NCBI GenBank assembly: GCA_944472135.2
Contig: OX235265.1
Location: 41,575,459 to 41,639,458, forward strand
Length of the DNA stretch: 64,000 bases
Direction: 5' to 3'
Source of the DNA: Trichobilharzia regenti
Lineage: Eukaryota > Platyhelminthes > Trematoda > Strigeidida > Schistosomatidae
Shown: positions 43,741-55,435 of the stretch, piece by piece
How the letters are laid out: every line of letters begins with the position of its first letter
Numbering within the stretch: position 1 is the first letter of the stretch
Made by a program: the position numbers and the translations under genes
The notes under the pieces: model-generated
Told to the model about the DNA's origin: nothing
The model's input: only the letters and a program-made list of their open reading frames with translations
The model's database searches: none

Positions 43741-44109
43741 ATCAATTGAAGAGAAGTCAAGTAAACAAAAAACAGGAGATTTGGAATTTCAATAAAATGA
43801 AAATAAAAATAAACATAAGAGATTGTCGTAGCTGTTGTTGTCATATTTGGGAACTCTTCAACAGTTCTCTCAACCTTTTTATCAGATGGAGTCAAAAGCT
43901 GTCAGCATACTATCTCTCAGTTACTAAATTTAAATCAGACAGCTAAAAATATCCTTCTTCTGTCTACTAGCAATATGCTACCACTATATATTATTCCACT
44001 ACGGTACCGAAAGACTTAGAATAGGTTGCTTTGCGACACATTTTCCCTTTATACTGTAGCGGGCGCACTGAGTAGATGCATCAAATAATTGAATTAATTT
44101 TTGTACAAC

Positions 44110-45020
44110 TCAGGAATATCCTCGACCGACCGACGTGAAGAACCTAGAAGACCTGGATTTCGTGCAGCGACGATTTATGTTTCATGTCACACAAAATCGA
44201 AGACTTACAAGCGAAAACCGACAAACTGGTCGAAGAAGCAGCCGGCGAAGACAGGACTATAGGTGAACATAGATAAGACGGAGGTTATGAAAATAACCAA
44301 CCAACAACAACAGCAACATCAACATCCAACGTCAATCACCATCAACGGGAGGGATTTCAAAGTGGTTAATTCATTCACTCACTTATCTAGTGAGCATTGT
44401 CTCAACTACGGGAAGTCGGAACGGACGAGGATGTCAAATCGAGCGAGAATCGGAAAGGCGAGCGAGAAACACATTCATCAACCTGAGACCAATCTGGAAA
44501 TCTTCGTCACACAGCATCAACAACAAATTTCGGTCGGATTTTTAATACAAACGTCAAGTCAGTAGTTCTCCTATACGGATCAGAAACTTGGCGGGCGGGT
44601 CACAAAGAATATTTTCAACAGCCTGTTGCAGACCTTTATCAACCAACAACTGTCTTCGCTGGCTCTATAGTGAAGATCAGATGGCCGGGCCGGAAAGAAT
44701 CACCAACAAGAAACTATGGGGAACAAACACAACAAGAACCAATCGCCCAACAAATATGCAGGAGAAAGTGGAGATGGATTGGACACTCACTCAGGAGACC
44801 ACTGGGTGTCGTCGCGCGTCAAGCCCTCGAGTGGGACGTCGATGCTAGGGTTACATGGAGAAGATGGTGTAAAGAGGAGTTGAAAGAGTATTGACTAAGA
44901 TGGATGCAGGTGAAAAGTAAAGCAGAAGGAAGACAGAAGTGGCAAGTGGAGACGTTCAGTTGAAGCCCTATGTTCCACTAGGAACCCAAGGGAGCAATAT
45001 AATATAATAATATAATAATT
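44110..45020 (+). mobile_element. RTE LINE (distinct family, higher GC), 3' third
   Basis: Blocks: a KTYKRKPTNWSKKQPAKTGL stretch, then the open frame 44263-44565 beginning MNIDKTEVMKITNQQQQQ and including SITINGRDFKVVNSFTHL. Then QTFINQQLSSLAL, and the frame 44670-44894 with KIRWPGRKESPTRNYGEQTQ, RKWRWIGHSLRRPLGVVAR and TWRRWCKEELKEY. The end is 'gaagccctatgttccact' and a TAATATAATAATA tail. Frame changes separate these blocks. GC content and fewer shared lesions suggest a younger or separate lineage from RTE-A and RTE-B. Confidence 0.85.
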
Positions 45021-47814
45021 TTTGTACAACTAAAGTTTGAGCGGAATCTAGGGATTTTGAAAATATACACACTTTACAGTGTATTTCATTGATTGAAACC
45101 CCATTAAACTACTACTACTGCTTTTCCATGTCATATCTAACTTATTTACCTATAACATAGATCGCCTCTCTTCACTTACTGAAGATTTTTGAATATATAT
45201 ATGAACGAGAAACAGTGTACATCAGTTTATAAAAATTTATGCGGCAGTGCAGTGTTTAACAAAGCAAATGAATGAATATGAATTTTTCTCTGAAGAGAGA
45301 AGAAGCGTTAATGAGATTTGTGCGCAACCTAACTTCTTTCTTTGTTGTATTTATCCCTAAATTGTGATCAATCATGAAAATAAGGCTGGCTGTCAATCAT
45401 TCTTGATATATTGACATTTATTTATTGGTTGGTTGGTTGGTATTTTTTGTTATTGCTAGCTAAAAACAAATTCCAAAGATCACTGTGATTGGTTAATATA
45501 TTTGTATTAAAGAAAATATTTTTATTTCTTTGTAATTTACTCTAAAATTTTTGTGTTTACACTACATTTGATTGGCTATCTATCATTCAATTTGATCATA
45601 TATATACATTTTACACATTTGGCTGAATGCCAAATAGGTGTATGCAGAAAATGATTTATCTTTATTTGACATAAATTTACAAGAATTATTTAGGAAGGAG
45701 AGAAAGGAAGAGGGAGAGAGAGAGGGTAGAAGAGGGTGGAAGAGGCAATTGTTGAGTAAGTAAGATGATTCTTATTTCTAATTATTTTTTGGTTTTTGAT
45801 TTCAGAGTTTTTCTTCAAAATTATCTCCTATACTTGTACTACAATAATCAAATAAAGTATTATAATTGACGGTGAATAGATAAGCTTAAATTAGTCTACT
45901 ATAGTAGAATTGATGGCGCCATTGAAAACGTTTATGTATAGCAAAAAATAATAATAAGCAAATGCATTGGAAAGTAAGGCACAGATGATTGTTGAAGGTT
46001 GTTTTCTTCCACTATCTCTAGTAGGCTTACAAGTTCAAATATCAGAAATAAAATTGCGTATTGTTTTACTAAGCTAGAAGAAAAGTCATCAGAATTTTAT
46101 AAGTGAAAAATGCAGGTCTGCCTTTTTTCTTTGTATATGTCTGGTATTTAAAAATCGTGGCAAATATGAAATGTTTGTTCAGTATGACGCCAATGGAATA
46201 GCATGATAATCTTATATATTTTTCGTTTATTAAGTAATCGTAAGGTCCAAAGAAACTTACGACAGTTGTCTCAGAGAAATTAAATATATACTCAGACTCT
46301 GTTTAACTTGTTATCTTGACGACTACTACAAAGATGCCAATCTGATATCTTAGACTAATTAGGCAACAGGTTATATTTTAGTCGACTATAAACAGATCAT
46401 ATATACAATCTTTATAACGAACTCCGAAATACGAACAGGTGACTTTTCTCCTTCCCCTAAATGACTATATATAACTATATATATATCTGCAGAATTTCTC
46501 GGTTGCAAACAAGAATGACCATAGTTTCGTCTGTTTCAATATTAGACATAGGGAATAGGTCAATAAGGAGATCTAAGCATAGGTCTCACAAATGTTGCTA
46601 ATAGTTCTTTTGCTATTGGAACCTAAATAATCTACAGTGTACACAATATCCAACCTAATGAAAATGTTCACATTTGATTAGCAAATTTTAATGGTTACCT
46701 ATGAGTAAACAGATAAATTTCATATTCATATACGCTAACTGTTAGTTGACTAGTGTTTTATTGAAGCCTGTGATTTTGTTGACAAGTAAAAATGGAGTAT
46801 GACTGCCGGATAGAATCTGAGTTTCCTTGTAAGTGTTGGGGCTAGACTTAAAATAGACCTTGATATCCCCACACTTACTAAAAACTTCACCGTCCTATAA
46901 CTTTACCAGTACTCTACCTAACGTGTAAGTACTGATTAACACAATCAAAGTTTAAAGGCTAAAAATGGAAAGAATTCGTAGTATGAGTTGTATTTAATGT
47001 AACTGAATAACAGATTTAATAAATAAAGTGGCTGTACAACTTATCTGCTGACTCGACTGGAGGTAGGCTGGAAGACTGCGCTGCATGAAAGCACAACGAG
47101 GGAGCGAACCAAGTGCGTCAGGAAAATCATGGACCAAAAAATCCAGAAGCGCCAAAAGTGGAGTGTGTGAGTTTAAACAAAAGTTCAGAGGTTAAATGTC
47201 CACTACATCCTCAACAGGAAGTGTATTTACCGTCGATAAATTCAAACAGATATTGAATGTGATTCCAACGGACCCTGGGGATGTGATCTTATTATCCGAC
47301 ACAGTATTTTTCACCAAAGAATAGGGAAAGAGACCTTGGCTCTCCTTCTGAAGAACCGTATTTATTATAATTTTGCCTAAAAATTAATGCATCTGATGCA
47401 TTTAATGCATGTGACACATGGTTGATCTGAAATCCACTTTACAAGTGCAGCCAGCTCACAGTGAAGCAGCTCAACCAATGTTAGCTGGAAGTCGCACCCA
47501 GAAAGTTGTAGATTCAAGTACTTACGACATCTCATTCAGAGAAATCTGAAAAATCTCAACTTCTAACAGTCATTTCATTCACAATTAAGATTCTGGTCTT
47601 TCATTCGATTAATAATAATAATTATAATCACTTGTCGTTGATGCGGAGATATTTTTCGCATCGAGTGTTTTATACTTGATGATGCAGCTAAAGTTAGTTA
47701 ATTATTATTAAGGAAGCTTGGCAGGGGCCAATTTCATCCTACTTAGGAATACCTGAAAGTTATCGGATGATGACACAGTAAGTATTCTTTTCTCAAATGT
47801 TGAAGAAAAATCAT
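45021..47814. other. Long stretch without genes; simple repeats
   Basis: It contains a GGTT run near 45426-45441, an AG-rich tract at 45692-45745, and a hairpin at 46829-46878 with 12-13-base arms (GTAAGTGTTGGGG / CCCCACACTTAC). I see no coding region, RNA gene or family repeat. Confidence 0.4.
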
Positions 47815-48850
47815 CTTGCTCTCTTGAAACACTATTCAAGAGAGCAAGGACTCACTGCAGCACTCCCATCTTAAGGAAAATTGAAGAAAAGTATTTCATG
47901 GACGTCTTCCAAAAGAATGGATATCCACAGAATTTCATCAAGAGACATAAACCCCCAAGCCAACCTACCAAAACAAAAGCCACCAAGGAAAACACAAAGA
48001 AAATCGCCTTACCATATATAAGGATATCTCAGAAATCACTACAAGACTCTTCAAACCTTTAGGAATTGACGTCGTACACAAACCAACAAAGTCGCTGCAC
48101 TCAATTCTATGTCAACCAAAAGACTCAACAGCGAAAGAAGACAAAACCAACATCATCTACAAAATAAACTGTAACAACTGTGAAAAACACTACATTGGCC
48201 AAAGTGGACATCCCCTTCGTCTTCGTATCCACGAACATAAGCTAGCCGTCAAAAGACATGATATACACTCCCTCATTTCACTACACACAGACAACTACGG
48301 ACATCAATTCGACTGGGACAACGTTCAAATATTAGACAAAGGAAATAACAAGAATGCTAGAGAATTTTTAGAAGCTTGGCATTCCAGTGAATCATCAAAC
48401 AATAGACACATCGAGATAGACAAAATTTATCAACCAACAAGAAAGAAACTTCGCACACAAAGGGTGAAAGTTCAAGTCACAGAAACAGTTCCAACACAAG
48501 TAACCTAGAAGGTGTGAAAACACACATAAACAACCAATCACGTCCAAGGTCACCAGGAGGAATGATTAATAAACTCGTGGAGAAACCTAAAAGCTCACTT
48601 CAAATTGAAGTGTGCGCTGAAGATGTCGCCTAGTAGGGCGATGAAAGCTTCTCAAACTAATCATCCAGCTCAGAGAACAAAACCACACCAGATGAAATTA
48701 AATATTTTGGTGGAGAGCAATTTCGGTAGCCCAGTGATTCAAGCAGGCCGCCATTTTCTATATCAAAGTTTTACGTCATTTTACTATGACTTTCGATTGT
48801 TAAAATTATTAGGACTTTGTAGGTCATTAAACGGAGAAAAATAATTTGTT
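47815..48850 (+). mobile_element. PLE 3' part, plus strand, with 5'-junction hairpin
   Basis: PLE protein sequence begins at TLFKRARTHCSTPILRK (47829 on), the end of RT, and runs through KKIALPYI. A one-base deletion near 48020 breaks the frame, which continues in another frame through the full GIY-YIG domain (NIIYKINCNNCEKHYIGQSG, near 48150-48205) to a TAG at 48507-48509. A hammerhead-like block follows at 48617-48671. The first 34 bases form a perfect 14-base inverted repeat (CTTGCTCTCTTGAA, loop, TTCAAGAGAGCAAG), so the 5' end begins with a small inverted copy of itself. Confidence 0.85.
48617..48678 (+). ncRNA. Hammerhead-like motif at PLE end (candidate)
   Basis: CTGAAGA (48617-48623), a stem TCGCC/GGCGA (48626-48630, 48637-48641), GAAA (48643-48646), stem III AGCT/AGCT (48646-48649, 48667-48670), then C and AGAGAAC. 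Extra bases lie between the core and stem II, and no clear stem I is visible. The inverse copy is at about 37360-37430. Confidence 0.45.
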
Positions 48851-49261
48851 GTCATCAGTAAATTGTCCATAGAATGAGTTTCTAAAAAATAAAAAATGGT
48901 CAACATAAGCACAGAATAAAAGACAGATTATATTTCTAACAGAGTCAAATTTTATTCACTTTATCATTATTAATCACTGAAAAATGATGCCTAAGATATC
49001 ATTCGAGCATTTTACAATGTTGCGAAAACTCAGATGAATAAAATCAAATTAAAGTCAGATAAACCAATGTAGATCAAAAGTGCTTATTGGGTTGTAAAAG
49101 AAGAATGACAAAATGTAAAGGAATATAGAATCTAGTGAAGCATATTGATGATTAGAGTTTTGAATAAAGTTCATATTAAGCCTTAGTTTTCTCGAAGTCA
49201 AACTTCTTGCTAGGAATACAAATTTTGCTTAATAAGCCCTGTTTCGCATGATTATCACTAC
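48851..49261. other. AT-rich spacer, inverse of 36.8-37.2 kb
   Basis: No gene. It is part of the large inverted duplication. Confidence 0.5.
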
Positions 49262-49612
49262 TATTCCCTTGGGTTCCTCATAGAACAGCACATCTGTATT
49301 ATTTCCTGTTCTCTACAGTTTTCTTTAGGTAGCTCCATGATTGCTCGTAGTCTCTCATCTCTTATTCGCACAATCCCTTCACGTCACCCTTTGATTCTCC
49401 ACCCGTTATTTCCCATTTTGATTCCACTCGAGGGATTCCCTGGTGCACGATGTCGTTCGACAGTTTCCTCATCGTCACTCCCATCCATTTCCATTTTCTT
49501 GTTGCTAATTCTTACCACTCAGCCATTTGATTTGCGATATAAAGCCAGCCAGTGAAGGAGGCAGCTTTCGATGAAAGTCTGCAGTGACCGGTCATTATTA
49601 ATATTATTGTCC
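49262..49612 (-). mobile_element. RTE-B LINE 3' end, inverse of 36444-36795
   Basis: On the minus strand it ends 'gaggaacccaaggg' and contains the same 'gcacatctg' and 'cgtcactccc' features as the copy at 36.5 kb. It is the inverted partner in the large duplication. Confidence 0.8.
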
Positions 49613-50410
49613 CCCCTTAAGTTCCAAGTGGAAAATCGAGCTTCAACAACACATCTCCACTCTGTTCCAATTTCAACTCCCCTATTTAGCTGGGCCCAAG
49701 ATTTCCCGAAATCTCTCATCTCCTCCTCACGCGATCTCTTCCATATCACAGTCGGACACACCCCTCACTCATTGTTTTCCATTCGAATTCCACTTGACCC
49801 ATGGCCTGCATTATGTGCGATGTCATTCGATCGTCTCCTCAACGTGTGTTATGTCCAGTCTATCTCCAGTTTCTTCCATATATTTCCTGAGCATTAGGTT
49901 CTTAGTTAGTATGTTCCCAGAGTTTCTTATTGCTAATTCTTTCTACCAGCCATTTAATCTGCAATGTGAAGCCAGTCAGTGAAGGAGGCAGCTTTTGATG
50001 AAAGTCTGCAGTGGCCAGTCTGAAATGCTTTTCGTGACACCGGTGCCTAATTTATGATCCATATTGAAGGACTGACTGAATTAACATCGCTGTTGAAAAT
50101 TTGAATCTTGTTGTTTATCCTGATTGAGTGTAGAAGATTGGCAAATTGGTTTCAGATTGATGAAGGTGTATCTTGCCTTTCCGATTCTGGTTGGCTAGCT
50201 TTGACACATTCATCCTTTCCAACTACCTGTAGTTAGAGTTGTACTTCCTAGATGAGTGAAGGATGTGACCTCTTTCAAATTCCTTCCGTTGATGGTGATT
50301 TGTGCAGCTAGTTGTTGTTGCTGTTGGTTGGTTGTCTTCACATCCACCATCTTCTCAATATTCAACTGAATTCCTATCTTTGCTGCTTCTTCTTCTACTA
50401 ACTTATTTAG
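49613..50410 (-). mobile_element. RTE-B LINE 3' half, inverse partner of 35.6-36.4 kb
   Basis: The minus frame 49761-49519 gives MCPTVIWKRSREEEMRDFGK and RRCV-type VEARFSTWNLRGDNN. Upstream the same shared stop near 50215 (GGAAAGGATGA), CAACAA run and INGRNLKEV region are seen. It is closer to the copy at 18.6-18.9 kb in the 50050-50200 region than to its partner at 35.9 kb. Confidence 0.8.
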
Positions 50411-51129
50411 TACTATTAGCTATACATAACTAGAAGCCCTTTCGAAATGTCAAGAGAACAATAAGGACAGCTGCTGAATCAGACCATGGTCGGTGACTGA
50501 TTGAAATGAAGGCATTCAATGCTTTTTCAATGACTATTACAGAATGTTTGTGCGTAGTTGAGAATACATTTGATGAAAACAATATGAGTATGATTTGTAT
50601 ATTTTGCTTCACAACAGAGATATCTATACAACAAATTTATACTTCAGTAGCCCGTCATATTAGTTTATTGTCCACAGATTTTCAAATCACTCGCTGGTTA
50701 GAAAAGGCTTATTTTTCCATAGATTGAATGAAAGGTGTTTTCTTAAGGGAGTAACAGATGATAACCAAGTGTTCCGATCAAAACTCAATCATACCCTACT
50801 TAGCTCGTGTTCTGTGCGATAAAGAAAGAATTAGGCGGGATACCTATAACTTATTAAATAGTCAGTAGAACAACTGGATCTCGTCTTTCCAACTCATATC
50901 ATTTATAGGTACAACGTTTTTTTCTTTCTTTCTTTTCCTTTTCTCTTTCTCTCTTTTTCTTTTCTCTGTTATGTGCAGCTTTGTTTCTTTCTTCTGCTTA
51001 CGCCAGTAAATATGCTAGAACCTACTTTTCGAATACCTTCAAACACTCTGTTCAATTTTTGGCTTTGCTACCGACATGCCAATATGTTGTTGTCATAATG
51101 AACTGAGATCTATGTAGAATTTTATTTAT
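50411..51129. other. No gene recognised; CT-rich tract
   Basis: The 73-codon ORF at 50506-50727 (MKAFNAFSMTITECLCVVEN) is unassigned. 50917-50990 is a CT-rich simple tract, which may be 5' to the R5 repeat. Confidence 0.35.
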
Positions 51130-51240
51130 TGTTAATGTACTAACTGGATGTAATACAGTAGTATAATGCTGAGAATTCCATTCTGTATCGCAAGTACTGT
51201 TTTGGAATAAAGCAAATTATTATTATTATTATTAATGTAA
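51130..51240 (+). repeat. Unnamed repeat with ATT tail (family R5)
   Basis: It matches the complement of 15168-15258: 'actaactggatgtaatac', 'gaattccattctg', 'atcgcaagtactgttttgg', 'aataaagcaaatt' and then (ATT)n. It is likely the 3' end of a LINE. Confidence 0.6.
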
Positions 51241-51899
51241 ATCATAATCATAATTCAAAACAAAAGGTTGATGATTTCAGCTAATTTAGGTTTCCTTATG
51301 CTCAAGTCAGCTGAATTCTTATGGTTATTTAGTCGATTAGCAGACCAATTTTATCCCAGCATTCAACATTATTATATTAAATTAAATGAATGAAGGTGTT
51401 GGATAGACAACAAAATTTCAATTCGTTATCTGAATTAGGATGATGCACTAAACCTACGTTTCATACAGGTCTTCCCCTTTTATGCGTTTATACCACTTTG
51501 TACTAACTGAAGGAATATGCAAAGCAGATGATTACAGAATAATCTAAAAACTGAGGTCTATGGAAGTGAAAGCAGTTTATAAAAATTAACAAAGTCTTAT
51601 CCTCATTTGAAAAGTTTTATTCTTCATTTATTTTGAAAACTATTTAAGAAATATAAACATTTTGATACAAATATATGTGGAAGTTTAGCTATTCACTGAC
51701 TTAATAAATCACCAGATTGATTTGTAGTTGTTTTCAACAAATTTCCTAAATTCATTGAGTCCTAACATGAGCACTCATCAACTAGTGACTCAATTACATC
51801 AACATTTCTCACTTTTAAATTTCTTAGAAAGCAGAAAATTTCAATCTACTAAAAATTATGTTTATTTACTAAGTATTGTAGCTTGTTTTAATTGAATTT
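51241..51899. other. No gene recognised
   Basis: AT-rich; nothing supportable is seen. Confidence 0.35.
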
Positions 51900-52240
51900 G
51901 AGATTTTCGCATCGATTCATTAAGTGCCCAGATATCGTCGAAGCGTCTGCACAAGAAGCCGACATATCAACCTGAGACTGAGCACTTCGGTCTATTCAGT
52001 CGACGGGAAAATCTCAAATTCAGTTAAATTAATATGACCCGTTGCACAAGAGGTGGCTTTCGTGACCCACTTATGGTGTAGTGGATAACGCTTTGGCGTT
52101 TGAAACTATGGTCACTGGGTTCGAGCCTCAGTGGGAACATAATCACTCACTGGAAAATGCTGGTGCATCCGGACGACGAGTCCCAAATAGGACGAAATGC
52201 ACATCCTGGATTCCACTGCTAGTCACCATCCACAAGTTAT
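51900..52240 (+). mobile_element. Sm-alpha SINE with preceding unit's tail, hammerhead broken
   Basis: 51900-52025 is the Sm-alpha tail ('agtgcccagatatcgtcg', 'gaagccgacatatcaacc', 'gacgggaaaatctc'). It is followed by the head ('gcacaagaggtggctttcg', 'tagtggataacgctttgg', 'gggttcgagcctcagtg') and the hammerhead near 52168: core ACGACGA in place of CTGACGA, stem II GTCC/GGAC with intact G-C, GAAA, 'tgcacatc', 'ctggat'. It ends at 'caccatcc'. This order repeats the 31.4-kb copy. Confidence 0.82.
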
Positions 52241-52244
52241 ATTT

Positions 52245-52690
52245 TAATTTATGTTTGATTATAAAATGACATTTGGTATCAGGTAATATTAAGTACTGCA
52301 AAAAAGTAGATATCAGCATCTTCAGTTTGCTTAATTGGTAGTAATCTTTTGGCTAATACATAAAGCAATAACCCCTTGTAGCCTATAGGAAATTTCGTGT
52401 CAAGACACTGCTTTCATCTGTCAAGCTCAACAACTGTACAAAGCTCTGGAGAAAGCTGTCAGTGCAGGATATTTACAGAAATTGATTGTCTTTGTAACTT
52501 CATCAAGAAATACTAATCAGTGGAGAGAAGAACAGCTAAGTTACCACAATTTAGTGATGGGTTTATCATACTTTATATGGACAATGTCTTACTAGTCGTC
52601 TTTCATATGATACTGAATTGGCAGATAAGTAAACGAAATCACCAAAACACTTACTTCATAAGACAAAAGGTCCATTGTCAAAGGAAAACG
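52245..52690. other. No gene recognised
   Basis: Nothing supportable is seen. Confidence 0.35.
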
Positions 52691-52960
52691 AGGTTAATGT
52701 AATTTATACAATCAACTGTAAAGACTATCCACAATACTACATGTCACTTAGACAGTCCGATGCCTCCCAAGGATTTAAAAAAAGGAATCAGTCTTTGATT
52801 TCAATGCACCAAAACAATTACAAGCACGAATTTAACCACATTATTATGTGACGTGTAAAAAAAGCTCAAAGTAATTCCTAGAGCCTGGTATTTAGACCTC
52901 ACTTCAGTCAACAGACATCTGTACATAAACTCAGTCTACACTCTACTTAGGGGGAAAGAA
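52691..52960 (+). mobile_element. Degraded PLE GIY-YIG fragment
   Basis: The frame from 52697 reads NVIYTINCKDYPQYYMSLRQ, matching NIIYKINCNNCEKHYIGQSG, then QSLISMHQNNYKHEFNHI (compare SLISLHTDNYGHQFDWDN), a stop, and a later EPGI-like region near 52885. The second Cys and both YIG residues are lost. It is a third, more diverged PLE family. Confidence 0.65.
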
Positions 52961-52997
52961 GTCAGCTTTTAACCAACACACTCATGAAATAGCATCG

Positions 52998-53150
52998 CTT
53001 CGAGAACTACTGAAAACCACAGAATACTGGACAACAGTTTCGTGCTAACCTGAGGCTCTTCATCGGTACGTCCCATTGTTCCATCCGCGATCGGACGCAG
53101 GATTTCCATTTCATAAGGGGAGTCCATGGACTATTTGGCTACAAGGGAAG
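52998..53150 (-). mobile_element. Diverged SINE-3 fragment
   Basis: On the minus strand: 'gtaccgatgaagagcctc', 'aggttagcacgaaac', 'tgttgtc', 'cagtattc'. Head and tail are barely recognisable. Confidence 0.5.
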
Positions 53151-53154
53151 AAAT

Positions 53155-53944
53155 CCAATCACCTTTGTTTTCTAACTTCTGTCAACCTACTTTAAATTAA
53201 GGGGTGAAATAGAAGGTTAAAAGGTAACAAATCAAAAATGTATTCTGTCCTCTACATTTGGACAAGAACATCTAAATATTTATCAACTAACGAATACTTC
53301 TCACTTAGAAACGAAGTTGGTACTAAAGGTATCACTAAGCCTGAGGAAGAATCACTTACGTTTGATAAACGTAGCGTCACAAAAACAAATGATCACTATT
53401 GTTTGAAATATTTAGGTGTAACTTCCATCACCTTAAGCCTTGTCGTCACTCTTCATTTTATTTGGAGTGCGCTGAAAGTTCTTTGAGGTAGTACTTGCGA
53501 TTCTCCCGTATCATCATCAGAACATTTATTGCCCAGTTTAGGCCAATTTATGAGTCTTCAGTTGTCGGTTTATTTATCTATAATCTTATAAGCTACTGAG
53601 GAGAAACCAAAAAATTCTAATCATTTTTTATTACTGTAAAATTAAGTGTCATATCAGAAGAGTATGTGATAAAACAACAATCTGAAAATTTAGTGAATTA
53701 CTAAAGTCTGAAGTGTTGCAATTTATCTATAAAGTTAATGAGAATTTATTTATTACATACGATACAAACATTCTAGTAAATCCCTGGGAAGTGAACTGAT
53801 TCTTTCTTGTGAATAATGTTAATATTTCCTTGTTGTTTTCTTAACCATTTATCAAAATATTATTCATGCTGAAAGATGATACTTTTTTGATCGTTCTGTT
53901 GATTTAATATTCGTGACCTTTATTTATTAACGTTGGATTATACG
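53155..53944. other. No gene recognised
   Basis: An 82-codon ORF at 53238-53486 (MYSVLYIWTRTSKYL, ending TLHFIWSALKVL) has no domain I recognise. A perfect 6-base hairpin (ACGTTT/AAACGT) lies near 53360. Confidence 0.3.
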
Positions 53945-54402
53945 TGCTACTGTACGGATCAGAGACTTGGCCAGCACGTCATGAAATCCACTTCGAACAA
54001 ACTGCACACCTCCATTAACAGCTGTCTTCGCTTAGTACTCAAGATCAGATGACCAGAAAATATCAGCGATTGAGATCTCTGGGAACGAATCAACTCAGCA
54101 AGAATCAATTGTGAAACAAATAAGCAGGAAAAATGGAGGTGGATTGGCCATACTCTGAGAAAACAAACCATCAAATGATTGATATCACATGCCAGGCCAT
54201 TGTTCCAGTGGAACTCGAATAGGAAGCAGCGAGTTGGTGGTCAGGGAGAGGGTGACATGGAAGGGGGGAGATCATGTGGTAAGGAGATGAAAGCATGTTG
54301 GTAGACGTGAAGACAGGTGAATACGTTGGTGGAGAACCGAATGCAATGGAGACGTTCGGCAGAAGCCCTATGTTCCTCTGGGAATTCAAGGTAATGGTAA
54401 TA
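53945..54402 (+). mobile_element. RTE-A LINE 3' end
   Basis: It starts at 'gtgctactgtacggatcag' (LLYGSET), with ETWPARHEI, a damaged WIGHTLRK ('tggccatactctgag') and 'gaagccctatgttcctctgg'. Tail: ATGGTAATATTAA. Confidence 0.8.
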
Positions 54403-55430
54403 TTAACATACGTATTCACTTAAAATGTCCCACTTTTTACTCAAATTCTACAATTCGTGCTTCAACAGGCGAAATGTTTATGCATTTCTCGCTTCTTCCA
54501 TATCAACTAGACTTCTACAACTGAATTATATAAAAGATAAAGTCAAAGCGTCTGAGAAAACAGACTTACAAATATGCTATTTTATTTTTTGTAACTCTTT
54601 TAATCATTGTTATATTTCACTTTTACAGAATCAGAAGTGATTACTCATTTACTCTGAGTATTACAAACTACGGGATTATGAGTTTAGAAGATACTCTTTA
54701 AAAGTTTCTTTGATGAAGTCTTACAAATCTAGTTCTTTGTTTTGAACCTTAAGTTATCATTCCATTCTTGCAGCACACTGTAAGCCTCATCACTTTTTCC
54801 AGAGTTTAAAATAAATACTGTTTTTGAACTTCTTTATCAGAGTTATTTATGCCTACGTGGTAATTGTCAACATCATGTTATCTGACGTCAAAAGTAATTT
54901 TAACCAACAGTACCAAGTAGAATTATGAAGGCTGGATTAGTTTGGCACAAGTTATACAAAATATGCCACAAATTTTATTTTCTTCATAATATAATAAAAA
55001 ATAAGTTTAAACCTACTTCTTTAACTAATACAATAAAGCATAAAGTAAAATTAGATCAAGGCACAGGTAAATTTTGTAACAGAAGAAAAACTTTTTTAAC
55101 TGGTCACTAAACGTGACTGAAAGAACTTCTGTCTGTGTATTGACAATGATAAGTTCAAATCAATGTTTACAAAATGAGACACTGAAAAATGTGAAACTGA
55201 CACTCTGCAAACTGTTTCAAGGTGTACTGTATGTACCTGCTTATTTATAGTGCAAATAAAAATGACCAGTGTTTCATGCTTCAGAAATAAAAGGTATTTA
55301 AAAAAATTTTCTGTTATGTTTTGTTTGGAAAATTAATTTCCGACTTTTTCTTTTTGGTTTAATTCTTTTTTGTTTATTTATTTTTTCGTGATCCGTTGTT
55401 CTTATTTTCCAAATTCATAAATTTTTGTTT
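54403..55430. other. No gene recognised
   Basis: AT-rich; chance ORFs only. Confidence 0.35.
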
Positions 55431-55435
55431 CGTTT

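Noticed and set aside
53330..53385. Possible hammerhead-like block ('cctgaggaagaatcac' ... 'acgtagcgtcac')
   Set aside because: It has a neat internal hairpin but no GAAA motif and no stem III, so I do not call it.
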